Assembly (NCBI GenBank): GCA_044357345.1
Contig: JBIKPR010000002.1
Coordinates: forward strand, 31,844 to 95,843
Direction: 5' to 3'
Source: JABMMZ01 sp044357345
GTDB lineage: Bacteria > Bacteroidota > Bacteroidia > NS11-12g > UBA955
Length of the DNA stretch: 64,000 bases
Shown in pieces: positions 35,832-44,450 of the stretch. Position 1 is the stretch's first letter. Every line of letters starts with the position of its first letter. The notes beneath the pieces are model-generated. The model was not told where the DNA came from and did no database searches. It was given only the letters and a program-made list of their open reading frames with translations. The translations under genes and the position numbers were made by a program.

Positions 35832-36809
35832 TTAAAAATCTTCTTCTGTCGAAAATACTTGACTGTCTTTCTCAGCCATTACACCTGCTTTTTGATAATC
35901 ACCAACTCTCTTTTCGAAAAAATTGGTTTTACCTTGCAATGAAATCATTTCCATGAAATCGAAAGGATTGGTTGTGTTGTACACTTTTGAGTAACCCAGT
36001 TCGTTTAACCATCTATCGGCTACAAACTCAATGTATTGTTGCATGAGCTTTGCATTCATACCGATTAAATCGACAGGTAAGGATTCGCTTACAAACTCTT
36101 TCTCAATCTCAACAGCTTCTAGAATAATTTTTTGTACTTCTTCCTCTGTCATTTTGTTTTCCAACATGCTGTACATAAGACAAGCAAATTCGCAATGTAA
36201 TCCCTCATCACGGCTTATCAATTCATTGCTGAAAGTCAATCCTGGCATCAAACCTCTTTTTTTCATCCAAAAAATCGAACAAAAACTGCCACTAAAGAAA
36301 ATGCCTTCAACGGCTGCAAACGCGACCAATCTTTGGGCGAAATTTCCGTTCTCAATCCATTTCAAAGCCCACTCTGCTTTTCTCTTTACGGCTGGAATGG
36401 TGTCTATGCCATGAAAAAGTTTGTCTTTTTCAACGTTATCTTTTATATAGGTGTCTATCAGCAAAGCATATGTTTCGCTGTGTATGTTTTCCATCATAAT
36501 TTGAAAACCATAAAAGCAACGTGCTTCTGGCAACTGAACTTCACGCATAAAGTTAACCGCCAAGTTTTCATTTACGATGCCATCGCTTGCAGCAAAAAAT
36601 GCCAAAATGTGGGAAATGAAATGGCGCTCTCCATCATTTAAGTTGTTCCAATCTTTTGTGTCCCCAGTTAGGTCAATTTCTTCAGCCGTCCAAAAGCTCG
36701 CTTCATGACGTTTGTAGTGCTCCCAAATTTTAGGGTAGTTAATTGGTAGAATAACAAAACGGTCTTTGTTTTCTTTAAGTAGTAATTCTGTTTGGTTTAC
36801 AGTATTCAT
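35832..36809 (-). CDS. nrdB: Ribonucleoside-diphosphate reductase class I beta subunit
   Basis: 325 residues. Ligands of the di-iron site and radical Tyr are in WTAEEIDLTGDTKDW (Asp/Glu), MMENIHSETYALL (Glu, His and the Tyr), and the C-terminal EFACLMY block. The last residues (VFSTEEDF) are the acidic tail that docks into the alpha subunit. This is the classical Tyr-radical type. No NrdR box was recognised upstream. Confidence 0.96.
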   Translation of the reverse strand: MNTVNQTELLLKENKDRFVILPINYPKIWEHYKRHEASFWTAEEIDLTGDTKDWNNLNDGERHFISHILAFFAASDGIVNENLAVNFMREVQLPEARCFYGFQIMMENIHSETYALLIDTYIKDNVEKDKLFHGIDTIPAVKRKAEWALKWIENGNFAQRLVAFAAVEGIFFSGSFCSIFWMKKRGLMPGLTFSNELISRDEGLHCEFACLMYSMLENKMTEEEVQKIILEAVEIEKEFVSESLPVDLIGMNAKLMQQYIEFVADRWLNELGYSKVYNTTNPFDFMEMISLQGKTNFFEKRVGDYQKAGVMAEKDSQVFSTEEDF

Positions 36810-37475
36810 TTATCGTTGTTTATTGGCTATTAAAAGGTCGCAAAGAAGAAACGTACAACGATAATTTACCCAAATGGGTAATTAATGGAGTGCATTTACC
36901 TTTGTTGCGAAGGCTCGGCACAAAATTATTTTGTAAGGCAATCTGACTTTTCCATTTCTGGAATTACAGTTACGCAATAGTTCATGATTTTCACATGATT
37001 TCCCTTATTTTCTGTAACAGAAGCAAAATAATGATGTAAAGAACTGATGCAAATTTAGTAAGTTTTCTGCCTCAAAATTTTATATTTAGACACACTCTTT
37101 AAACAATATTTTTTGCTGTTCGCTTAAACCGAATGCTTGTTTTTACTGTTTTACATGGTGCTAAAAATTACCCAAAGTGGCGTTAATACTTAAAACGGAA
37201 ATCGAGCTAAACAGTTAAGTCAATAAAATGTTTGCTGCTTACACTTGCTTTTTTTCAATTCCTTGTCTACAATTTAATGCGCTTAAAAATCGATTCACAA
37301 TCCTTTCTTTCTTTTTTGTAAAATAAGCATGGATTTCATGAAATGCGAGATCATGCGAGAATCTCGCATGATTTGTTTTTAAGGCTATTTAAAACTATTC
37401 GGCTAAATTAATTGTTTTGGTAAAAGACTTTATCGATTTATAAAAATTTAGAGAATTAAAAGCAAAAGCAATAGC
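36810..37475. other. 666-bp spacer between nrdB and an unknown gene
   Basis: AT-rich, no ORF of note. It should contain the nrdBA promoter at its left end and the promoter and operator-like palindrome of the right-hand gene. Confidence 0.5.
37342..37372 (+). promoter_or_regulatory. Operator-like palindrome with third half-site
   Basis: ATCATGCGAGA, one central A, TCTCGCATGAT: 11-bp perfect arms at 37350-37372. A third ATGCGAGA half-site begins at 37343 in direct orientation. Lies about 105 bp upstream of the ATG at 37476. Spacing and symmetry fit binding of a dimeric regulator. Confidence 0.6.
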
Positions 37476-38384
37476 ATGAACAACAACGTAAATACAGAAT
37501 CAATGAATCAAATCTTGCATGGCATTTTTGCGGAGCAAAGTTTTAGACAAATGGATTGGCAAAAACTGCCAACAAAATACAGAAAGGATACCGAAATATT
37601 TAATGCCCTGAGCCTCGATGAGGTATTGTTTTCAGTCACTGTAAGCCGCTGGCCTTGGGATGAAAACAGGGCTTTAATAGCTGACCTAAGTAACTATCCA
37701 ATAGAGGTTCAAAAATGCTTGGCAAGAAGCAATAACTATTTAATGTTTAACGAGCAATTCGAAACCTTGTTTTGCCTGGCTGGGGGTAAGAAAAAAGATG
37801 CTTGTAAGTTTCGCCGCGATTGGAACATAAAGCACAATGAGATAAGAAATGAATTGGCGAGTCAAATGATGATAGGGGCGCAATCTTTAAAAACCGTTAT
37901 TGAAGCTTTGTGTTATGATCAAGAGAATTATTTTGCTTGTGGAGAAAATTACGAGCTGGCAAATGAATTTCTAAATACCGTTAGGTCTTGGTCATCCGAT
38001 GACGCAAGTAGGTCTAAATTATTAGGACTAGGATTCATACATTACCAAGGCGGTGTCAGCAGTGAGAGAAGACCTGATATTACTCCTGATTTGCGCAGCA
38101 TTCTTAACTTAATCATAAAAGACGAGGGCAATTTATGGGTAGAGTTTATGCTTGAAAAAGATGGAATTTTAGCAACGCATAAATACAACCTTTTGGGCAG
38201 TTTGAAAATTCAAGACGACATCTATTTTATGGACCCAAGTTTTTACCAAATGCGCGACAGAAACAGCTTTGTTTTCAGCAGCCAAATTGTTTGGCTCATA
38301 GACGAAGAACCCGAGCATTTTGAATTCTCTGTGCGCTATTGTGGAGATTTACCGGAGTATTTGAACGTGGGGGAAATGTATTAG
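37476..38384 (+). CDS. Protein of unknown function, 302 residues
   Basis: No family recognised. Soluble, without signal peptide or membrane span. Trp- and Cys-containing N-terminal half (VSRWPWDENRALIADLSNYP) and a beta-rich C-terminal third (LWVEFMLEKDGILATHKYNLLG, HFEFSVRYCGDLPEYLNVGEMY). It stands alone between a long spacer with an operator-like palindrome and a block of repeats, which suggests an accessory gene with its own regulation. Confidence 0.6.
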   Translation: MNNNVNTESMNQILHGIFAEQSFRQMDWQKLPTKYRKDTEIFNALSLDEVLFSVTVSRWPWDENRALIADLSNYPIEVQKCLARSNNYLMFNEQFETLFCLAGGKKKDACKFRRDWNIKHNEIRNELASQMMIGAQSLKTVIEALCYDQENYFACGENYELANEFLNTVRSWSSDDASRSKLLGLGFIHYQGGVSSERRPDITPDLRSILNLIIKDEGNLWVEFMLEKDGILATHKYNLLGSLKIQDDIYFMDPSFYQMRDRNSFVFSSQIVWLIDEEPEHFEFSVRYCGDLPEYLNVGEMY

Positions 38385-38420
38385 GGGAGCGATAAATTGA
38401 TTTACATATCGTTAAATTAC

Positions 38421-38445
38421 CATTGGGGTGGAAAACACCCCAATG
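38421..38445. repeat. Hairpin element H, copy 1
   Basis: CATTGGGGTG, 5-nt loop GAAAA, CACCCCAATG. The same hairpin with similar flanks (GTTAAA before, CATTTCG after) recurs at 42314. Confidence 0.85.
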
Positions 38446-38689
38446 ACAGCATTTCGGTCACGAGCTCAGGGTAATCCCATTATATATGGTTTTGTAAAAA
38501 CTTCAAAGCCCTGAAAGGGCAACATTTCTCTAGCCATGGGAATGCCCATGGTATATTACGGAATGCACAAACAAATTATCGAATTTTCGCCCAAGGTTTA
38601 TTACGTGAAGTACAAATGAGCGCATCGTTCAAAAGGCCCCTGAGACATCATTCTGTTTACGAGGCTTATTGGAGATGATGATCTTAATC

Positions 38690-38945
38690 GAAATCACATC
38701 GAATTTCCTACCGCCCCCTTAAGGAGAGTGAGAGTGAATGTGAAAGCGAACACAGCAACAGAACTACTTACATTGATAAGGAACAGGATTTAAGATTATT
38801 ACCCGAAATTACATCGCATTTCCTACTGCCCCCTTAAGGAGAGTGAGTGTGAATGTGAAAGCGAACACAGCAACAGAACTACTTACATTGATAAGGAACA
38901 GGATTTAAGATTATTACCCGAAATTACATCGAATTTCCTACTGCC
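38690..38945 (+). repeat. Tandem repeat of 115 bp, two copies plus a partial third
   Basis: GAATTTCCTACCGCCCCCTT at 38701, its match at 38816 and a partial at 38931 give a period of 115 bp. Contains TGAATGTGAAAGCGAACACA and GATAAGGAACAGGATTTAAG. No ORF. It runs up to the 3' end of the carotenoid gene. Confidence 0.85.
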
Positions 38946-38949
38946 TCGC

Positions 38950-41049
38950 TCAACCCTGTTGTTTCACCCTATGGTGTGTTTTCGGCCTTGAGAAAACTCT
39001 ACCATGGGGCTCTTGCGCAAGCCCGCCGGGCTTGCTCCACAAAATCACATGCGGTAGACTGATGCAGGAAAGGAAAATGAAAAAATTGCTCCAAATGTTT
39101 TGAAGGAGAAATTCGGAAATTGAGTTGAAGCTGAGTATACAAATAAAAAAAAGGATTGCACCAAGTAAGTATGGCAAGGCTTTTTTGTACAATTGAATGG
39201 AGCTCAAGGCTAAGCCCTTTTTTAAATCTTGCCAGGCATTAAAGCTGTGTTGGCAAATAAAGTATAATGAGAATGCCAATGCCAATGGTACGAAAAAACC
39301 TATAAGTAATATAAGGGCTAAATTGACAAAGTGTTTTTTGTTTTGATACAAACAAAGAAATAGACCTATGAATGCAAATGAAAGTGAGGTATAAAATGTG
39401 TTGGGATTTACTTGAATTTCAATGGTGTTTTTTGGCCATAAACCATCAATGTGTTTTAATATGTTGATTGATTCTTGCCAATGTCCAAAAACGATGATAA
39501 ATAAAATTAGTGCACCGATTAATGTGCCTTTTAATGCGGATTTCATAGTGTGTGTAGTTTCATCCAAACACCCTAGTTCTGATTCGCCAAAATGATAGGA
39601 TGAATAAATGAGAAACAGGGTCAGAGCCAATATTGGAGAGATGATCCACAAAGCAAAATTGAGGACAATGATCAGAAGGTATTTTGCAATAAAATGTATA
39701 AGAGGCCTTGAGTCTTTTTTGTGCAAGTGGTCGACTGCACCATGCGGTATGCCAATGAGCAATAAGCCGATGACAATCAGTGAATACATATAGGTTTCGG
39801 TATATGGACTGCCTTGTGAAAATATCAGAAAATAAATTGAAAGGGCTAATGCTATAATCAGGTTTTTAAAACTTACATTTTTAAAAAGTTGTATGCATGC
39901 AGCTTTTATGAATGGTTGAAAGGGGAGGGAAGCAAAGATTTTAATTTCTTGTAACAAGGAAGTCTTTTCATCGAGAAAAGAAAATATGGTAGAAATTTTC
40001 TGTGCCTTAAACAATTTGCTAAAAATTTCTTTGCCCAAATAAGGCCATCTTAATAAAATTATAAGAAGCAGGGAGTCGTAGAATTTGAATCTGTTTTTAG
40101 AGTTTAAAGCAGTTTTATCAAACTTGTTTTTGGAAATGTTTTCTGAAATTTCCTCAGCGTATAAAAACATGTTTTTAAATCCATATCCCGTGCTTGGCTT
40201 GATGAGGTTGGCTCGTGCACCGGTATTGAAAACTCCCTTTAATTGGCTTGCCGGATGTATGTAATTGGTCATCGGAATGCAACCTGTTTCATCGCTTAGA
40301 ACTTGATAAGTTCCGAATAGGGCATCAATTTTTTTCGATAGAACATCTTTGGCGTAATCTATATTTATTTTTTCCGCACCAAAACGTGTCAGCTCGATTA
40401 ATGCCTCTTTGTTTGAAAAAGGCAAGACATAAAAGAACTGCGTGAAATTGTCTTGCTCAACATCAAAATTCATCATCTCAAAAGTATTTGAGTTGAATAC
40501 ATCTTTTTCGAATTTTACATGCAGTCCGTAAAAGCTTTGATGAAGGTGTATATGGTTTGATGTTTCTATTCGCGGTGCTCTACTATCAAATACTTTTTTT
40601 GAATAAAATATGCCTTTGTCTGTATACAAGGTGTTAAAGCCATTGGCACTTTTAATGTCCTCACATCTGGCTTTGTAGGTTGTTATATTGTTTTGCTTAA
40701 TCAGATCGGCAGTGTATTGGTACAAATCAATACTCCTAATATAATAATAAGGATGTAAATTGATGTCTTGTGCATTTGCTTTATTGATTTCAATTTGATT
40801 GTAGGAATGGCTGATAATGCCATTTAGTTCTTGTGCGATAGAGTCTTTGGGAGAAGCCCAAAAGCAATAGGTCTTGTCGTTTTCGTTTTTGTTTTCAGCT
40901 TCAATGACTGCTACTTTTTTGTCATTAAAGAAATTAGTTTCGATGAGTTTTTTAAAGATTAAGCTGTTGCTTGCACCCATGCCAATAAATACATAATCAT
41001 AAACCAATTCTTGATCTATGTTTTCGTTGTATTTATGGATTTTACTCAT
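38950..41049 (-). CDS. Fusion of lycopene beta-cyclase (CrtY) and beta-carotene 15,15'-dioxygenase (Blh)
   Basis: 699 residues from the ATG at 41049. Residues 1-390 are a CrtY-type cyclase: flavin-binding YDYVFIGMGASNSLIFKKL, KTYCFW, FDSRAP near 154, FYGLHV, FYVLPFS and GYGFKNMFLYAEEI. Residues about 398-668 are a Blh-type integral membrane dioxygenase with its His motifs GIPHGAVDHL (433), SSYHFGE (483), CQHSFNAW (599) and SLPHVI (664). The enzyme should turn lycopene into beta-carotene and cleave it to retinal. The gene lies 89 bp downstream of the rhodopsin gene on the same strand. A TTG start at 41073 is in frame but lies in the rhodopsin terminator. The last 28 residues are non-homologous and come from intergenic repeat sequence. 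crtE, crtB and crtI are not in the window. Confidence 0.9.
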   Translation of the reverse strand: MSKIHKYNENIDQELVYDYVFIGMGASNSLIFKKLIETNFFNDKKVAVIEAENKNENDKTYCFWASPKDSIAQELNGIISHSYNQIEINKANAQDINLHPYYYIRSIDLYQYTADLIKQNNITTYKARCEDIKSANGFNTLYTDKGIFYSKKVFDSRAPRIETSNHIHLHQSFYGLHVKFEKDVFNSNTFEMMNFDVEQDNFTQFFYVLPFSNKEALIELTRFGAEKINIDYAKDVLSKKIDALFGTYQVLSDETGCIPMTNYIHPASQLKGVFNTGARANLIKPSTGYGFKNMFLYAEEISENISKNKFDKTALNSKNRFKFYDSLLLIILLRWPYLGKEIFSKLFKAQKISTIFSFLDEKTSLLQEIKIFASLPFQPFIKAACIQLFKNVSFKNLIIALALSIYFLIFSQGSPYTETYMYSLIVIGLLLIGIPHGAVDHLHKKDSRPLIHFIAKYLLIIVLNFALWIISPILALTLFLIYSSYHFGESELGCLDETTHTMKSALKGTLIGALILFIIVFGHWQESINILKHIDGLWPKNTIEIQVNPNTFYTSLSFAFIGLFLCLYQNKKHFVNLALILLIGFFVPLALAFSLYFICQHSFNAWQDLKKGLALSSIQLYKKALPYLLGAILFFICILSFNSISEFLLQNIWSNFFIFLSCISLPHVILWSKPGGLAQEPHGRVFSRPKTHHRVKQQG

Positions 41050-41071
41050 GCATTTTTTAAAAATAAAGTTC

Positions 41072-41111
41072 AAAAAAGAAGGCTATCTAGAAAATTCCAA
41101 ATAGCCTTCTT
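41072..41111 (-). terminator. Rhodopsin terminator / attenuator
   Basis: On the minus strand: AAGAAGGCTAT, 14-nt loop, ATAGCCTTCTTTTTTG. An 11-bp perfect stem followed by a T run, 27 bp after the rhodopsin stop and ahead of the fusion gene. It should stop most transcripts and let a fraction read on. Confidence 0.88.
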
Positions 41112-41137
41112 ACAGTATAAATGTTTTTTATTTTAAA

Positions 41138-41857
41138 TTAATCTTCAGAAGAACGGCTTAAAGAATAGATAACCAAACCAAAACCGATTTTGTTTATTGC
41201 ATCAGCAATGTTGTATACAATATCCATAGCATGAGCTGCTGCAGCTGGATCAGATACCAATTGGATACCTAACAATCCACCTGGAGTACCTAGGATGTAA
41301 CCTAGAGGGTAGATAGCCCAACCAACTAAAACGAACCAAGCCAATACTCTTGTAGCTTTTGCAACTTGAGGGCCTGCTGATTGAGCCAATTTAGCTACAT
41401 CACCAAACCAAATTAAATACACGATGTAGAAATAAGCAGCACCTGAGATAACACCCCATAATACGCTGTTTGTTCTGTCGATTGTTTCGCCGAAATAACC
41501 AGTAACCAACATCACTAATGATGCTAAGATTAATTTCCATAACAAACCAATTTTCGCACCAGCTTTCTTAGTGATTAAGTAAAACTCAACACACATCAAA
41601 GGCACAGTAAGAATCCAATCCACATAACGGAAAAAAGTTGGAGAATCACCAGTTTCCAAATTGTAACCTCTCATGTAGTAGTAGTGAACTGCTGCAATGA
41701 AGGTAATCAAACCAGAAACCAAAACTGAGGTTCTCCATTTTGGTGAAGTGTTGTTTAGTTCAAAGAAAAAGAAAACTGAGGCGGCCATCATGGCCATTGT
41801 TCCGATAAAAAACGTAAATGCTACGTAGTTATCGCTTGCGATTTTTAAATGTTCCAT
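41138..41857 (-). CDS. Green-type proton-pumping rhodopsin (proteorhodopsin)
   Basis: 239 residues, seven membrane helices. Alignment by eye to SAR86 green proteorhodopsin gives counter-ion D80, T84 and donor E91 (the DTE outward proton-pump motif), H58 next to the counter-ion, D219, and retinal Lys K223. The spectral-tuning position 105 is Met (M88), which predicts green absorption. The position equal to F152 of green proteorhodopsin is Gly (G135), the small residue that opens a fenestration for a carotenoid antenna in xanthorhodopsins. A TAAAAAAA-rich stretch precedes the ATG. Sequence is close to the flavobacterial type. Light would be used to export protons. Confidence 0.97.
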   Translation of the reverse strand: MEHLKIASDNYVAFTFFIGTMAMMAASVFFFFELNNTSPKWRTSVLVSGLITFIAAVHYYYMRGYNLETGDSPTFFRYVDWILTVPLMCVEFYLITKKAGAKIGLLWKLILASLVMLVTGYFGETIDRTNSVLWGVISGAAYFYIVYLIWFGDVAKLAQSAGPQVAKATRVLAWFVLVGWAIYPLGYILGTPGGLLGIQLVSDPAAAAHAMDIVYNIADAINKIGFGLVIYSLSRSSED

Positions 41858-42313
41858 CTTGTATTTTTTTATTGTTCCCTACTCTTGAGGCCTTTCGGAT
41901 TTCGCCAATTTTTAAGTGTTTTTTCACTTTACGGTTCAATAATAACATAATCTTTTATAATTTGTTTTTTAATACGGGTAAAAAAAAATAAGTTATTGAA
42001 AATAAGGGCAATAAATTTTTTTAAATCTCTTTATTTTTGGCTTTCATCGAATTTTTATCTATTATAACTGCACTTTAAAATCCAGACTTGTTTATTTTAT
42101 GTTAAACAAAGCTGGTTTGTGGGGGGGGTATAAATAGATCCCAGTAGTAGAGATTTTACTCCCCATGTCAGAATTCGCTCAAAGCTGCGAATACCCTGCA
42201 CTAGAATTTTTTTTCACAAAATACACAGCAGGGCAAAGCGACACCGGGCAGGTTGTTGCGTCACGTAACGGGATGGATAAATTGATAAATTGTTTTATTA
42301 TTTCGTTAAAGAA

Positions 42314-42338
42314 CCATTGGGGTGGAAAACACCCCAAT
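42314..42338. repeat. Hairpin element H, copy 2
   Basis: Identical 25-bp hairpin to that at 38421, in the same orientation and on the other side of the phototrophy locus. Confidence 0.85.
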
Positions 42339-42486
42339 GACACATTTCGTGTAGGACTCAGGGGGGCACTCCTGAGACAATATGTTTCACTTATTTGAAA
42401 TTTTGATGTAAATGAGAAATTGATCCCTGCACAAGATCCTTCTAAGAGTTGCGGGAAATCTACAGGAAGCATAAATTTATAATATC

Positions 42487-42553
42487 GTAAACAACTACAC
42501 CATCATCGCACTCGTGGCGTTGTTGGCGAGGACTCCATCAACATGTTTCAATT
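42487..42553 (+). repeat. REP-like repeat, copy R4
   Basis: GTAAACAACTAC, GGCGTTGTTGGCGAGGAC and ATCAACATGTTTCAATT match the REP consensus. One stem base pair is lost (CCATCAAC). Confidence 0.8.
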
Positions 42554-42734
42554 ATTTTAAAAAACGATATTAGTTGAAATAACCAAGCAATTCCGATTGC
42601 CCCGCCCCTGAATGAGAGTGAATGTTAGAGTGAATGTTAGAGTGAATGTGATATTTTAAAATAACGAAATAATGAAGCATTTCCGATTGCCCCACTCTTG
42701 CCTCTTGCTCTTGCTGAAGCCCTATGGGCTTCCT

Positions 42735-44450
42735 CTACTGATTCACAAACTCCACAAAAAACGTACTGCCTGCATCAGGTGTACTTTCTACCCAAATGCG
42801 ACCGTTCATTGATTCGATTTGTGTTTTGGTCATATGCAAACCAAATCCTTTTGAGGATGGGTGTTTATGGAAGACTTTACCAATTTTAAACACATTGTTT
42901 TGATGCCTGTCTAGGTCAATACCTAAACCATTGTCTTTTATACTAAGAACAATATTGTCGTTGAATTTTTCGGTTTTGATTTCTATGCGCGGGCTGCGGT
43001 TGGGTGAATGGTATTTGAGTGCATTGCTGATAAGGTTATGCAATATGCTTTTCAAATATTTTGAAGGGAAGCGGATTTCTGGAGCTTCTTCACAATGAAC
43101 AATGATTTCAGCTTTTAATTTTTCGATTTCAATGTCTAGACCTTGGCAAATGGATTGGACTTTTTTGCTGATATCATTAATTTCCAATTTGACATCGATG
43201 TCTTGTTTCACTTGCAGTGATTCGACTAACTCGTTAAACATTTCATTTAAGCTTTGGACAACAGGATCAATTTTGTCTATCATTTCCTTTTTCTCTGCTT
43301 CATCTTGCGCATCTTGAATGAATTTTATAAGCATTGAAATGTTAACCAACGGGCCTCTTAAATTATGGGATACAATGTTGCAAAAATCGTTTAGTTGGGT
43401 ATTTTGATATGACAACTGTTGCGTGAGTATAACTTGTTTGTTTTCCATTTCTATTCGCTCCGTGATGTCGATGCCATAACCTATTACAATTTCAACATTG
43501 TTGTTAACGTCTAATATTGGAACCAGGTGTTTGAGTATCGACTTTTTTTCTCCATTTTTAGAGATTATGGTTTCTTCCCACTGAATCTCTTTTTTGAGGG
43601 TAATGGCATCATAGAATTTGTTTTGAGTATGAATGGCTTGTGTTATGTCTAGGCCAGTAATGTCGATACAATCAAAATAGTTTTTGCCAATTATTTGTTT
43701 TCTTATTGACTCATCTGGAATGGAAGTGGGATTGATGAACAAATAGTTTTGTTTTCGATCAAAAACCAAGATGTTTGGTGGCAGACTGTTTAGGATGTTT
43801 TCGTAAAAAGCTTTGAGTTCATTGTTTTTTTGTTCAGCAATAACAATGTTGCTTATGTCTTGAAATATGCCAATGATAAGCGCTCCATCTGTGTTTGAAT
43901 CAAGAACGCGTCCCTCGATATGAAAATACGCATTGGTGTTTGAAAGTTTTGCTCTGTCAAATACAAAGCTGCTTTTGTTTTTAACTGAATTTACAATTAT
44001 TTTTGTTGATTCAACTGCGTTGTCGAAATGTTTTATGATGTGTTTTATTCCCTTACTGAAGTCAACATGGTGTTCATCAAACATTCGGATCAGTTGATCT
44101 GATAATTCTAGTTGGCGGGTATTGATGTCCCAAGTAAAGTTGCCCAAATTGGCAATTTTTTCTGCATTTTTAAGGTTGTAACTGGCTTTGGTTAGATGTG
44201 CAGTTTTCTTTTCAACGGTTCCACTAAGGGTGTTGTTTAATTTGTTGAGTTCATTGTTCTTTTTGAACAGTTCTTGTGAACTTTGAGAAAGAATGTTCTC
44301 AATGTGGGCAATGTCTTGGTCGTAGTTATAATAGGCAGAATTAACCACCTCGAGAAAAGCGTCAAGGTCGTCCTTAGTAATTTCTTGCAAAGAACCTAGA
44401 TGGTCATTTACTTGTCTTTTTAGCAGTCTATGAAAATTGCTTTTAATCAT
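42735..44450 (-). CDS. PAS-domain sensor histidine kinase
   Basis: 571 residues, no membrane segment. An N-terminal coiled coil (about 35-90) precedes two PAS-like sensors (about 95-205 and 215-335). The phospho-accepting His is in NIVSHNLRGPLVNISM near residue 361, and the ATPase domain has NALKYHSPNR (N box), DNGLGID (G1) and SKGFGLHM (G2). The His-kinase core looks intact. Its start overlaps the FIST gene upstream by 4 bp. No response regulator gene is adjacent, so the partner is elsewhere. Confidence 0.92.
   Translation of the reverse strand: MIKSNFHRLLKRQVNDHLGSLQEITKDDLDAFLEVVNSAYYNYDQDIAHIENILSQSSQELFKKNNELNKLNNTLSGTVEKKTAHLTKASYNLKNAEKIANLGNFTWDINTRQLELSDQLIRMFDEHHVDFSKGIKHIIKHFDNAVESTKIIVNSVKNKSSFVFDRAKLSNTNAYFHIEGRVLDSNTDGALIIGIFQDISNIVIAEQKNNELKAFYENILNSLPPNILVFDRKQNYLFINPTSIPDESIRKQIIGKNYFDCIDITGLDITQAIHTQNKFYDAITLKKEIQWEETIISKNGEKKSILKHLVPILDVNNNVEIVIGYGIDITERIEMENKQVILTQQLSYQNTQLNDFCNIVSHNLRGPLVNISMLIKFIQDAQDEAEKKEMIDKIDPVVQSLNEMFNELVESLQVKQDIDVKLEINDISKKVQSICQGLDIEIEKLKAEIIVHCEEAPEIRFPSKYLKSILHNLISNALKYHSPNRSPRIEIKTEKFNDNIVLSIKDNGLGIDLDRHQNNVFKIGKVFHKHPSSKGFGLHMTKTQIESMNGRIWVESTPDAGSTFFVEFVNQ

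Larger units (their letters stand above)
41858..42734. other. Large spacer between rhodopsin and histidine kinase
   Basis: 877 bp without a credible gene. It should hold the rhodopsin promoter, but no convincing TTTG/TAnnTTTG pair was found. A G8 run lies at 42121-42128. Hairpin H copy 2 and REP copy R4 are listed separately. A small inverted repeat (AAGTG, A run, CACTT on the minus strand) sits about 65-80 bp before the rhodopsin start. Confidence 0.5.

Noticed and set aside
41050..41073. TTG start for the cyclase-dioxygenase fusion
   Set aside because: It lies in the T run of the rhodopsin terminator; the ATG at 41049 gives a normal CrtY N-terminus.
42121..42128. G8 run as a phase-variable switch for rhodopsin
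   Set aside because: About 265 bp upstream of the start, outside any recognised promoter; no evidence of function.
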